Origin: Diphasiastrum complanatum
Taxonomy: Eukaryota; Streptophyta; Lycopodiopsida; Lycopodiales; Lycopodiaceae
Length of the DNA stretch: 64,000 nucleotides
Assembly: GCA_029204225.1 (NCBI GenBank)
Contig: CM055092.1
Span: 67,776,810 to 67,840,809, forward strand
Direction of reading: 5' to 3'
The notes beneath the pieces are model-generated. The model was not told where the DNA came from. It saw nothing but the letters and a program-made list of their open reading frames with translations, and ran no database searches. Below, piece by piece: positions 1-10,567 of the stretch. A program made the translations under genes and the position numbers. How positions within the stretch are numbered: position 1 is the stretch's first letter; every line of letters starts with the position of its first letter.

Positions 1-832
1 TCATTTGCATCTTGAACATCCAAACCATCCTCATCAAGAGTAAGATTACCTTGCTTGTCTCCTTGATCTCTCTTTTTTTTGTAGCACTCACTTGTAAAGT
101 GTCATTTCATGCCACAATAAAAGCACTTGAGATTTGATCTATCCTTATTTTTCCCACTTGGAGAAGCATCCACTTGATCTTGCACTTTAGACCACTCACT
201 TTTGGGTTTGTCCTTGAATTTGCCCTTTGTGAACAGAGCATCCTCTTGAAGTGTTGATGTAGATCCACCTCTTGCTTGAAGCTTGATCAAGATCTCTTGA
301 AGATCCATAAAACTTGGCAAAGTCTTTTGAATAGCAATACTTTGAACAATGTTAGCATTAGTATCCAACAAGCCATTAAGAGAAACTTGAACAAGCTCTC
401 CTTCTTTAATGCTTTCATCAATGCAAGCCAACTCATCATTCAATGCTTTCATCCTCAAAATAAAAGTACTTGGACTTTCTTCATTCTATTTCAAACAAGA
501 AAATTTGCCTTCTTAGAGACAACACTCTAGGAGTAGGCTTGGATTCATAAAGCTTATTCAATGAATCCCAAGCATCCTTAGATGAAGTACACTTACCAAC
601 TTCCTTGAGAAGCTCATTGGTAATATTCATCTTGATAATGTGAAGAGCCTTCTTGGCCCTCTTATGATACCTCACTTCATCTTGCTGTGTTGCTGGTCTC
701 TCCTTCAAACCTACAACAATATCCAGAACATAATTCATCTCAAGAAGTGATTCCATCCACTTTGCACAATGAATAGTTACTTGAGGTAAGCCTATCATTG
801 GCTTCGAACATGACTCCAATTGAGGTTGCCAT
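1..832 (-). pseudogene. Copia gag, broken, cut by window edge
   Basis: Gag of a Ty1/copia element, the protein that packages retrotransposon RNA. Reading right to left it starts at an ATG (830-832) with MATS, followed by the copia gag (UBN2-like) block containing ESLLEMNYVLDIVVGL and the conserved SLNKLYESK stretch. There are frameshifts near 780 and 470. The zinc knuckle CX2CX4HX4C lies near 84-123, and a TGA at 100-102 sits between the second cysteine and the histidine, so the nonsense mutation is inside the RNA-binding motif. The frame stays open past it to the window edge. The gag at 31270-31812 is a close relative. The 5' LTR and primer site lie at 1422-2006, so this is the start of an element whose pol lies outside the window. 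It is not expected to be functional. Confidence 0.88.
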
Positions 833-835
833 GTA

Positions 836-1421
836 GCAATGACCTGATCCTCTCTTTCAACCTATTTCAATGCACAAAGCACTCCTTTGAACAACAACAA
901 ATGTTTTCAAAAGAAATCACAAAGATTTGAAACTATCTCACAAATTCTCTTCTAGCACGTATACCAAGCAAATCAACACATATAATCATGGAATCTTGAT
1001 CAACCTATGATCTATCCTCAATCTAATGCCTTTTGCCACTTCTTAAGATTGAAACACACTCAAATGAAGTTCGAAAACCTCACTATCTAGAGATCCAATC
1101 AAAATTAGGGTTTTGGCAAAATCACAATAAAATGACTATTCTAGATCTACATGCAAATGCTGAAAATTTGATATGCAGTCTATTAGCCACCACTTAGGCT
1201 GATCCAATGATCCAAAAATCGGCCAAATCCCGTATGTGAAATCAAAAAATGGAATTGATAAAGTTTATAGACCTATATAGGGTTTTGATCTACAAAAGAT
1301 CCAATCTACAAAAGCAAAAAACTCGATTTTGGTGTAGAATCCCCTCTAGCATGCTCTAGCCTTGATATCTTCACCAAATCATTGATAGATATGATTTCCT
1401 CAATCATAACCTAAAACAAAA
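836..1421 (-). other. Copia 5' leader between PBS and gag
   Basis: Non-coding leader of the minus-strand copia element. Stretches such as AAAATTAGGGTTTTG and AACACACTCA recur in the same order at 31815-32215, where they precede a second gag of the same family, so this is conserved element sequence. No gene is visible. Confidence 0.7.
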
Positions 1422-1433
1422 GCTCTGATACCA
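1422..1433 (-). other. Primer binding site (initiator tRNA-Met type)
   Basis: On the minus strand this reads TGGTATCAGAGC, the usual plant copia primer site complementary to the 3' end of initiator tRNA-Met. It abuts the LTR end at 1434 with no spacer. Confidence 0.9.
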
Positions 1434-2006
1434 TGTGAAGGATTTTAGATCATTGATGATCCAATCCATGTCCCTAATCTTTGGTTACAAAAGAAGAAAA
1501 TCCTACCAATCTCACCAATGTAGAAAAATCAGCAACTACACACAAAATGAGATGCAAACTCTAATATAACTTGATGAAACATGAATCAAATGATAATGTA
1601 TTGTTGCTGTCCATACAAAATCAGCAAGCTACTATATTTCACACATCTGGATCCAAAAATAACAAATATAGATCATTCTACACATAAAATTGCATGCAAT
1701 CACAAGTATAGTGCACCAATGGATAGTAGAACCCAAGAGAACCATATATAATTGGCCACTTGGTTTTCTCTCCAAAATGCTAACCCTACTATTTTTGGGT
1801 CTAGATTCAAAGTACCCAGCATTTAAATTTGAATCTACTCAAACTCGCATTCTAACTTTCCCACACTTTCAAAAAGTGTTTATTCAAATGAAATTTAGAC
1901 TAATGAACTTTGAAAAGTCAATATCTAAGTCTAAAAACAAAGTTGGCCTCAGTTTGCCAAATATGAAAATATAGCAAATATGATCAAACAAGTTGAATCT
2001 TTCACA
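1434..2006 (-). repeat. 5' LTR of copia element (family 1, complete)
   Basis: 573-bp LTR, bounded on the plus strand by TGTGAAGG and CTTTCACA, i.e. TG...CA with a 6-bp terminal inverted repeat (TGTGAA/TTCACA). The primer site abuts its inner edge. Related partial LTRs are at 2560-3020, 27018-27312 and 30771-31268. The bases outside (TCCAT, 2007-2011) would be half of a target duplication whose partner is off the window. Confidence 0.85.
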
Positions 2007-2092
2007 TCCATGGGCATCTTTTAGGCTTAAGCATAGTTTTTTGACATTGTAGGGTCAAGATCTTCAAGGTTTGGTGAGCGAATTGAAGACCA

Positions 2093-2500
2093 AAAAATTT
2101 TACAATTGATGTTGAACAACTTGAATGACTCATTTTAAACCTTGGACATGAGAATAGCTACATGGGAGCAGCTACCCAGCTATGACGAATTGGGAGGTTT
2201 GCTGCTACAAGAAGAGCAACAACATGAGAATGTGATCCAGTGCAATAGAGGACTTGACCAAGATCTTGTCAGAAGAGGTCAAGGTGGTAGATTCATCTAT
2301 GGAAGAAGTCAATCATGAAGATTCAATTCAGATTGATTTCAAGAGAGATTGAATGATAGGACAAATTACAACAATTGGCATCAAAGGCCAAAGATGAAAC
2401 AATACAAGGCAAAAGAAACATGAAAATTGTCAATACTGTAACAAGTTTGGCGGTGAAGAAATATGAATCACTAAGATCCAAATCTGTCCTCTTGATCTTT
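2093..2500 (+). pseudogene. Copia gag C-terminal fragment, different family
   Basis: Plus-strand remnant with the copia gag signature LPSYDELGGLLLQEEQQ, an arginine/glycine-rich linker (RRGQGGRFIYGRSQS), an asparagine-rich stretch (NDRTNYNNW) and a spoiled zinc knuckle: CQYCNKFG is present, but the histidine is glycine and a stop follows. Several in-frame stops precede it. It resembles the gag of the full-length element at 46990-52600 (LPSFDELIGILMQEEQ) more than that of its left neighbour. It lies between family 1 LTR sequences on the other strand, so it comes from a separate insertion. Confidence 0.7.
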
Positions 2501-2559
2501 GGTATGAAAGTCAACACAATCTGCACATTTGCAACATTGAAAAATCTGCATCTACTTAA

Positions 2560-3020
2560 TGAAAGAGATAAAACTCAGTAAGACTTTGATCAGACATCAA
2601 AATTTAGATGAACTGAAGTTGTCTTCCATAAAAAAACAGTAAGCTATTGTATTTCACATGTGTGGATTTGAATATAGCATAAAATGAGCATTCTACACAC
2701 AAGATGGCAAGATATCACCAATATAGTGCACCAATGGATAGATGAACCCAACAGAACTCATGTATAAGCATGAAATGAGATCAGAGAGAGAGAAAGCTTC
2801 TCTTCCCACACGTCTATAGCTATATATAACAGATCTGTATCTCATTATTGATCTTGGTTTCTCTCCATATTAAAAACCCTACCAATAATGTGGATTAGAT
2901 TCAATGTCTCCAACATTCAAATTTGAATCTCTCACATTCTAAAAGTGGTAATTCAAATATATTTGAACTAAAATAACTTTGAAATGACAATATCTAAGTC
3001 TAATATGAAGATTGGAAAAG
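2560..3020 (-). repeat. Partial LTR, family 1
   Basis: Matches the family 1 LTR at 1434-2006 and more closely the copy at 30771-31268 (shared AGCATTCTACACACAAGAT, ATATAGTGCACCAATGGATAG and ATTCAAATTTGAATCT). Neither the TG nor the CA end is present, so it is truncated on both sides. Confidence 0.7.
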
Positions 3021-3057
3021 ACTTTGGAGGAGTCTCAACAAAAGCCAATTGATGGTA

Positions 3058-3378
3058 TGAAACGGTTATCTATATTTCATCGTTTGGAATCTTGGAATAA
3101 TCTTTGGATTAATCACCTACTTGATCTCATCCATATATTTAAAAATGTGAGTGAAACTATATCATTGCTGCAAGGCACGATCTAAAAGAATCAAATACCA
3201 AAAAAAAGAATATTGTATAAAAGATGGTGAAGATCATGCTCCAAAAGCACCTTGGACACCGACTAAGGAGGAGCTTCACCATGTGCATTCCATTATTCAT
3301 GACATTAGAACACCAACTGGTTTTGCCCCTTCTATACGGATGGAAAGCTTCAAGGTCTCAAGTATCACAATTGGGTAA
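3058..3378 (+). pseudogene. TNP2-type CACTA transposase fragment
   Basis: Short piece of a CACTA (En/Spm) transposase. One frame reads KRLSIFHRLESWNNLWINHL then LLDLIHIFKNVSETIS; the larger TNP2 pseudogene has the equivalent RLSIFHELPCWGELLINHL at about 22530-22620. A second open stretch (3218-3378) carries APKAPWTPTKEELHHV and IRTPTGFAPSI, matching the TNP2 region in which a proline-rich turn precedes a conserved (I/V)(R/K)(T/V)P(T/D)G(F/Y). Stops and a frameshift separate the two. No terminal repeats were found, so it is an orphan scrap. Confidence 0.72.
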
Positions 3379-3725
3379 ACATGATTTAATTCATATATAA
3401 TATATCAATTCATGGGTGCTTGTCAAAAGATATTTGTGAGACCATATACAAACTATCAATGATTGTCAGGTATATACGTTTTCTCACTCCTACCCTCAAC
3501 CAAATTAAACCTCATTAGCCTCAACCAAACCTCATTAGCCTCACCAATTAATAAGAGTTACCAATGATGATTTAATAAGAGCTACCAATTAATAAGAGTT
3601 ACCCTCAAATCTCTCTTTCTTTGCCACACTCTCTTCATATCTCTCTTACCAATAATGAATGTGAGGAGAAAAGGAGTTTCCAATTGAGGAGGAGGAGCAA
3701 ATGAGCCTGCTTCTAGTTTAAGAGC

Positions 3726-3901
3726 GATTCTCAAGAGGAGGAGCTATCATCATTGTTGATTGTGAGAAGCATAGTTGGAGTGCTAGATTCTCAAGAGGGA
3801 GAGCTATCATCATTGTTGATTGGGAGAAGCATAGGGAGTGCTAGATTCTCAAGAGGAAGAGCTATCATCATTCTTAATTGTGAGAAGCATAGGGGGTGCT
3901 A
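3726..3901. repeat. Tandem repeat, about 59 bp x 3
   Basis: Three consecutive copies beginning GATTCTCAAGAGG (3726, 3786, 3844), each carrying GAGCTATCATCATT and GAGAAGCATAG. Periods are 60 and 58 bp, with few differences between copies. Confidence 0.9.
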
Positions 3902-3952
3902 GCTAAGGAATGGAGTAGATAAGCATGAGCGGTTCTCAAGCCACACACATTG

Positions 3953-4387
3953 CCCCCCCCCCCCCCCCCCCCCTCTCTCTGTCTCTCTCCCCCTTTTCTC
4001 AAAACCAAAAATGAAATCCAGAAACTAACTGTCCCTCTCTCTCTTCACACAAAATATCTCTCTAAAGAACATTACCTTTCTATATATATCTCTCACAAAC
4101 TTTTTTTCACACAATCTCTCTTTTTCCTAGTCATTCACATTTCATACATTTTCTTATACACACACACACACACACACACACATTACCTCTCCTTCTCTCT
4201 CTCTTTCAACCTCTATCTCTTTTCTAAAAACATAAATTGAAAATCAATTCACATTTCATTCATTTTCTTATACGAATATTACCTCTCTTTCTCTCTCTCT
4301 CTCTCTCTTTCACTCTCAATCTCTTTTCTCAAAACAAAAAATTTAAACCAAAAATCAAAATCAACTCATTCACCTTTGATTCATTTT

Positions 4388-4424
<37 letters not shown>
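3953..4424. repeat. Low-complexity tract: poly-C, (CA)n and (CT)n
   Basis: A run of 21 C (3953-3973) leads into CT-rich DNA, a (CA)n run near 4157-4182 and perfect CT runs near 4285-4311 and 4391-4424. Apparent serine/leucine-rich reading frames here are artefacts of the repeats. Confidence 0.95.
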
Positions 4425-4427
<3 letters not shown>

Positions 4428-4439
4428 AAGGAAAATCAA

Positions 4440-4720
4440 GATATCTTGAGAAATTCACAAGAGATAGACATAGAATCAACAAAGATGAATTCTCCACATC
4501 ATAAGAGAATACAATGATCTATTCTCCACATGAGTGTAGATATTTATAGCAGCCACATTGGCCACTTTCCCTAAGTATGCCCTAAAATGGCAACTTCTAG
4601 GTACTCAACCAAAAATCTAGAAATTATAGTCTAGATGCAATGTACCAAAAAGAACTTGTATAACCTCCAAGAAATTGAATATTTTGATAGCCTAACACTT
4701 AGTATTTCTTTCTTTTCAAC
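4440..4720 (-). repeat. LTR remnant, same family as 25198
   Basis: The reverse complement matches 25360-25590 (shared GTACATTGCATCTAGACT, AATTTCTAG, GCTATAAATA and GTGGAGAATTCATCT). The GCTATAAATA stretch could be the element's TATA box. The CT tract just to the left lies in the same remnant, as does the CT tract in the LTR at 26636. Confidence 0.65.
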
Positions 4721-6598
4721 TTGGTTATATAATGTCTTTGACCCAAGTAATGCCTCAACCATTTTATAACTTAAGGGCTTAGGTTGAGAGATATCTATTT
4801 TCACCACGAAATAGCACCCTATAAGTCTTCATTCTGACCATCTAAGGTAGCTTAAGCTTCATCTGGACAACAAAAAAATGTCACCATAGTTATAGAGATC
4901 AATGTAGCACCGGGCAGGATGATCTCCTATCACCATCAACATCATGGCATGAAGATGACTTTTTTTTGAAAATTGTTGACAACACAACCTTAAAGGATAA
5001 CTATAATATAACTCAATTCCATTTCCAAGACGAAATTCCAATCTCCAAAGACATTACCTAAGGTTTAATAAGCTTCTTGCAACTGAAAGGTATGAACATA
5101 ATTGTGAACTCGACTCCCATTCATTTATGTTGGATGGATATAAATCTACAAGAGAAAATTGATCAGATTGGCAAGTTTACTATTACATATTTATGAATGA
5201 CAAAAATCAAAGTATCAAGAATATCAATCCTCACAGTTGCTTTTTTTGTGATCCTGATGGTTGAATCCTTGCACATTTATCTCTGAATGCATATATACAT
5301 GTTGGACTAGAATTTCGGAAATAGATTTTCATCTTGATGATGTTCTGAAATCCGAAATTCTGGCCTTCCAATACGATCGAAATGATAGTTTTGACTTTTT
5401 CCTTTTTTGAAATGCTCCTCTTGATGATGGATGCATCAAAACCCAAGAGTTTTTTGAATATTTTCTTGGCACCCATAATCCATTATCATCTGTCTCGTTG
5501 AATAGAAGCATGGAGTCGATTGAGGAGCATGGCTTCCATGATGGCGCCATTCGTAATTTGCATGCAAAAATTTGAAACAATAAACTATGAATCTGAAAAT
5601 TTGCGTAGACAAAAAGCCATGAATTTGAGAAAAAGTGTTGGCAAAAATTTGAAATACTGATCTATTTGGCGCCACAAATTAGCTCTGGTTATCCTTGTTA
5701 ACCATGGTTTGACAATGCATATCCATTAATGGTACATAGATTTTCTCATCTCAACCATCTGTCATATTTATTTTCAATATTTTTGGGTCTCTTTGGGCAG
5801 TGATGAGCTGGAAGGGCAAGCCTCATCAACCAATAGCATTTCCACATGCCGCCCGAAAAAACAGCAATATATTTAAAAAGTTTTTATTTTATTTATATTT
5901 GGAAAATTCTACGTTACGTAGAACCCCGAAGCTAAGGTTTCAATTGGTCCACATGGCAATGAAAATAAGAAAAAAAATAAAAAAGCATCTTTATCAAAGG
6001 CCCTCGTCGGGCTCTAAGTTTCTCTAATGAGAGGGATCCTCTGTGTTAGCTTTGGTTGGTATGTTTTGTTTGTCATGTACTTGCTTGGACAAAAATGACA
6101 TGGTTCCTACATGGTTCTCAGGTAATGTGAGCATGCTAGTTTGAGGAGGAGATACTTTTATATTGAAACTGACTTAATAAAGAAGAAAAAGAGAGCTGTT
6201 TGGCCCGGCCGACAGAGGAGAGAGTTTTCAAAAGACAGAGGAGACAATCTGTGAAAAATACACCTCTTATTAGAATGGATCCACCTTGATGAATTACGAG
6301 CATTGATAGATGGAGAGGAGCAGGTTCGAGAATACGGCTCCCGCATGCATCGAGATGGTGCCAGATCCAAGTCGGGAAAGAAAGAGTGTATGCACTCTAT
6401 AGTGGCGTCTCCCCAAGAAGATATTGGTGCCCCTTCTGAACCTACACCAAGAGACGAACCCACACCAGAGGCGCAACAAAACCTCTTTGAAGTAGTCAGA
6501 ACTGTATAAATTAATCAACTTTCAAGTGTTATCCTCTTGGGGTTCAACATTAAATACTACACAATTCTATCATTTCTCTGTTGGTATATATGCCAATT
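4721..6598. other. No recognisable gene
   Basis: AT-rich spacer with only short unrelated open frames (the longest about 100 codons, at 6158-6463 on the minus strand). The last few hundred bases before 6599 are presumably LTR of the gypsy element whose primer site follows, but no LTR start could be fixed. Confidence 0.5.
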
Positions 6599-6599
6599 T

Positions 6600-6617
6600 T
6601 GGCGCCATTGCCGGGGA
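6600..6617 (+). other. Gypsy primer binding site (tRNA-Asp type)
   Basis: TGGCGCCATTGCCGGGGA is one base from the TGGCGCCGTTGCCGGGGA primer site of plant Athila/Tat-type Ty3/gypsy elements. A gag remnant starts about 50 bp downstream. Confidence 0.85.
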
Positions 6618-6654
6618 TAGCCAAATAAAGTTGATACGAAATGTACAAATCCAC

Positions 6655-7265
6655 TATCATTTTTAGTGTTTGTCAAACAGAGCTGCCCGACTTGAAAGAT
6701 ATCGGAAACTTCAAGAAGATTTTTTCAAAAGTCTTCAGGAATCTTATCAAAAAGAAAATTCACCTTTTTGTACTTATAACGAAGCTGAAACCTACTTTGA
6801 TAATCTTCTTGCTAATCCTAATAAATTACCTGAAATATTTCGTCCTGAAGCTTTTGCTGCAGTTGAACCAGGTTCTATTACTGTAAATCCAGTTCTTGAT
6901 CCTGAACCATATCCTAAACCAGGGTCTGATCCAGATCCTAAGACTAAATTAAAACCTGTTCCAGAACCAATTATGAAAGCCCTGCTCCCCGTTTCACTTC
7001 AATCTCGAAGATCAATTATGATTATTTTTAAGGAACATCTTCAAATGATGTTGACAATTATGTTTCGCATTCGAGTCAATTGCTAACTCAAACAACGAAG
7101 GTGCTGATGCTGACAAGCTGCAAATCTTTCCTAGTTTTCTGAAAAAGCAAGCGCGCGTATGGTACAGCCAAGTTAAACCAGGACGTGTGACTACCTAGTT
7201 GCTGCTGAAAGATGTGTTTCTCAACCAGTTCAGAGCACATAGCATCTATGGGGATTCAAGCAGTT
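6655..7265 (+). pseudogene. Gypsy gag remnant
   Basis: Gag of a Ty3/gypsy element. The first part (6670-7086) is an open frame of about 138 codons with a charged N-terminal helix (NRAARLERYRKLQEDFFKSL) and a proline-rich repeat (DPEPYPKPGSDPDPK). After a frameshift the retrotransposon gag core follows (about 7105-7250): GADADKLQIFPSFLKKQARV, then WY, and after a TAG at the usual tryptophan position LLLKDVFLNQFR. This is the canonical pattern of plant gypsy gag. No protease, RT or integrase follows; the remnant runs straight into a 3' LTR at 7282, so the interior has been deleted. The first open frame has no ATG start. Confidence 0.78.
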
Positions 7266-7269
7266 AAGC

Positions 7270-7281
7270 TTGAAGGGGGAG
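7270..7281 (+). other. Polypurine tract
   Basis: TTGAAGGGGGAG immediately before the TGTTAG LTR start; this is where plus-strand DNA synthesis is primed in LTR elements. Confidence 0.8.
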
Positions 7282-7696
7282 TGTTAGGAAGTCAAGCCTA
7301 ACTGCTGCAAACTAGCCTCTCATTATGGGCAGAGTCCCTACATTTTAGGAGTTAGTTGTAGACTACCAAACGGATGTTAGAAGTTTTTGTGACAGCAACT
7401 AGTTGGGAACTAGTTGGGAAGTACTTAGCCAATTTTTAACATGTTAATGAGTAGGAAACTTGGTTTACACTAAGGTAAATAAAACCGACTCTCTATTACG
7501 TTTGGTGGTGAAGAGAATAAAACATTTTTCTTTCATCCTTGCCTCATTTTGGTTCTGTTCTCTGAGCACACAGTGTATGCTCCTGTGTGTGTGTGTGTGA
7601 GTCTATTCTATTGTGTATTCATTGACTGTGAAACTATATGTTATAGTTGTGATTCTGTGGTTTGATGTTGAGCTCTCTTCTTGCCATTCTCTAACA
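7282..7696 (+). repeat. 3' LTR (or solo LTR), 415 bp
   Basis: Begins TGTTAGGAAG after a polypurine tract and ends CTCTAACA, giving a 6-bp terminal inverted repeat TGTTAG/CTAACA. It contains a short GT microsatellite (7587-7600). No matching 5' LTR lies upstream, so the gypsy gag and this LTR may come from different elements joined by deletion. Confidence 0.72.
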
Positions 7697-7789
7697 ACAA
7701 CCACCAAGAAGAGGCCACATACTAGTGCTCATAAAGATGACGCATTCCTAGGTTGCGTGAAAGGGAACAAATTTGAGATGAAAGGAATG

Positions 7790-8660
7790 TTTGATTCATA
7801 AGTAGCTGGAAAGCGAATTCAGAACACTAATGCGCCCAGTAAATTTCGGCACAAATCCACACCTTCCAATAATGAACAGGCATATGCTATAAAATACGTA
7901 TGTGAAAATTTTGGCCGCAGTATACGCAGTTGACGTATCAATCTCGTAATAGATTTTTCACTATGGCATCCATGTAAATGAGCTGCAAGCTCAACTATTA
8001 TATATGTCTGCAGCTCAACTTGAAATTTGAGAAAGGTTTGACTTAGTATCTTGTGCAAACAGATGCGGAGCCTAGTGATCAAACTAATTGCTTTATCTCC
8101 GTGTCGTCTATAAAAGATTCTTCAGGCATACCATTAAAGTGATAGGCGACCATAACGTCGTATACCTCTCGATCATATACACGTTGCACATAGAAACTGA
8201 AAACAGAAAAAATGGATAAGAGGAATATTTTTGGCGTTGAATACGTCCCACTCGTATGCGTCTCACATACTTCTCGGTTTTTCTTGATACATACCACTTT
8301 GCTAGCTGTACCTGTTTTGACCGTAGATTATAAAAGTGAAAAAAGAAACCCCTTTGCCCCACTTGAGTGACACACTATGTTTTGTTGTTCATATAGCTTT
8401 TTTCAAGTTAAGCTAGCTTTTTCAGTTTCCGTATTAACCTGTGTATATGATTTCGTCGACATTAGTAAAGATTGGAATTTTGAGCAGTGACCTCGATGTG
8501 ACTTAGTAACGCACCCATATTGATGTATTGCGTAAAGTGTTGTTGTAGCAGAAATTCGACAGGATGAAAGTCTAGGCTACCACTTGTTCTGTTGGCAGCC
8601 TGAAACCGAAATTTTGGTCGTGCCAACACTGTCAAGCAAATACCGCCTCACGTTAGAAGA
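7790..8660 (+). repeat. Diverged repeat, copy 1 (partner 54980-55975)
   Basis: Co-linear over about 0.9 kb with 54980-55975 in the same orientation. Shared blocks include TGGAAAGCGAA, AATGAACAGG, TTAGTATCTT, TTGATCATATA-like and TTTGAGCAGT stretches. The first block is open in both copies (GKR.Q.TN...KF) and ends NEQ, followed by a possible splice donor in copy 2 (GTAATT) but GCATAT here. A second open block near 8550-8690 reads VPTLSSKYRLTLEEWYHKYW. I recognise no family. It could be a duplicated host pseudogene or an old transposon. Confidence 0.55.
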
Positions 8661-9798
8661 ATGGTATCATAAGTACTGGAAATCGTATATATTGCTCATT
8701 GTATATTGATTATTTTGCTCTTCAAAACAACGAAGGGGATCCTTTATTCAGACAGTGCCCATGGTATGTTACACCGTCTTGCAAAGTCCCATGACCTGAT
8801 ACGTCGTTGGTAACAAAGGTAATACGCTGCCTAGTGGGAAATGACTTACTGGACTCGTTTATTATCTGTCATTCTCTTGTTATGAAAGGTCACCCCTAAG
8901 TTGTTTGCATGGGAGGGTGTTGTAGATCGACAGCTTTCCAATGGAAGAATGTTCGAAGCTCCCCTAATTTCAATAATTCAGAGGGATATTAGCAGCAGCC
9001 CTCGTTTTGCAGACCTACGCAACGGAAATTTTTCTTGAGCGAAACATTGCAACCGGGTGGGTCATCTTAGGCTGTTTTCTGACGTAGATTCTAAGGGTTA
9101 TCGCCAACATTATTCAGATGTAACTCAAGCATCTGTGAAACAGTACCCGGATCTAATGCGAACCATCTGGTGCACATGATACAGGTTATCGTTGCAAGCA
9201 AATGGATGGAAAGGGATGACACTGCTTCCGCAAGTCGAGGTTAGGTTTTCTTTATGCGAGTATGATCCCAGCAGATACCATGCAGATCACAATTTCGGGA
9301 AAGCTATGAAGATTGCAAAAGTCATGGCGTCTTCTGAAACCGTGGTATTGCAGAAAAGACAATGTTATTTTTATTTGAAAATTCCTTCAGTCCATCTCAG
9401 TTGGGGTATGGGTATGGGTATGTCACTAGAAAGGTGCATGCTCTAATCCCAACCACTTGTACTTACATTCAAGGTGCCAAGATCCATAAATGGCTGGAAG
9501 CCCTATCACTCCGTAGTGGCATTCAAGGTGCCAAGATCTATCCATAAATGGCTTGGCCAGGTTATATATATGTTGTGTATAACAATGACTAGTTGCTTAA
9601 TAATCTATGCAAAAACAAAAAGTTTCCCTTAAATAAACGAATGTGTTTTTGATAATAATATAAATCGGGTCAAATAGTAGCACGACTACAAAATTTATTT
9701 GAAATATGAATGCTTTTTAAATAAGCACATTAAGTTTTGTTACATTTTTATTCTTATAAAAAAAAACAAGAACGATGTGATATTGTACCACAAAGACA
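8661..9798. other. No recognised gene; small local repeats
   Basis: Contains three GGTATG units at 9405-9422 and a direct repeat of ATTCAAGGTGCCAAGATC (about 9468 and 9522), each followed by CATAAATGGCT. An open stretch of 84 codons at 9192-9446 has no recognised domain. Confidence 0.5.
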
Positions 9799-10015
9799 AA
9801 TTCACGATCAGAATATTCGTTTGTCAGTATTTGCAGTTTCTAGATCAATATTCACAATATTCACAATCAGTATTCACAAAATTCACGATCAATATTCACA
9901 ATATTCACGATCAATATCTCAGAATATTCGTTTATTAGAATTCGCAATTTCAAATTAGTATTCATGATCGGTATTACAATGTTCACAACCAATATTCACG
10001 ATCAAAATCTCAAAA
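9799..10015. repeat. Degenerate short tandem repeat (ATTCACRATC family)
   Basis: A dozen or so interspersed units of ATTCACAATATTCACGATCA type with variants such as CAGAATATTCGTTT. The spacing is irregular, like a decayed minisatellite. Confidence 0.75.
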
Positions 10016-10567
10016 TGTTTGTTTTCAATACTCGCAATTTAAGATCTCACAAACCATCAATAAAGTAGTCTTCATGAGACATCTCTAAAAATTCAACCAT
10101 TTCTTCATCTAATATGAAAGACATTTTATATATGTCCTGCAAAAGAAAAAAGAATCACAAAATTATAATTGGATAAAGATCAAGTATTATTAGTAAAAAC
10201 TTATGGATACATTATATCTTTCACAAAAAGCGTAATAAGTACAATTGTCTAGCTCAAGGAAAACAAAGCAAAACAAAGCAAACTATATGAGCTTTGAACA
10301 TATTTGATACTATCTGCTAATACGACAATCAACCATTAAAAATGAGGCTCATCATCATCAAATGCTTTGAAAGCCTTAAAATAGTTATCATGATTTATGA
10401 ATATGAATGGTGTCAGCTAGTGTTATCTAAAGGAGAGAAATAGCAATGTCATGAAAATATGTGTACTCATGAAAATTACAGATCCAAAACATACTTAATG
10501 GATCTAAGATCTTTGGCCAATTTGTTGTGCACATCTAGTTTTATCTACAAGATATAAATCATCAATT

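Noticed and set aside
3151-3378. Small independent host gene
   Set aside because: Its motifs match the middle of TNP2 transposases, so it is a fragment.
8400-9450. WRKY or homeobox-like pseudogene
   Set aside because: Short resemblances (GYRCKQMDGK, KF..K...NEQ) do not extend to the defining residues of either family.
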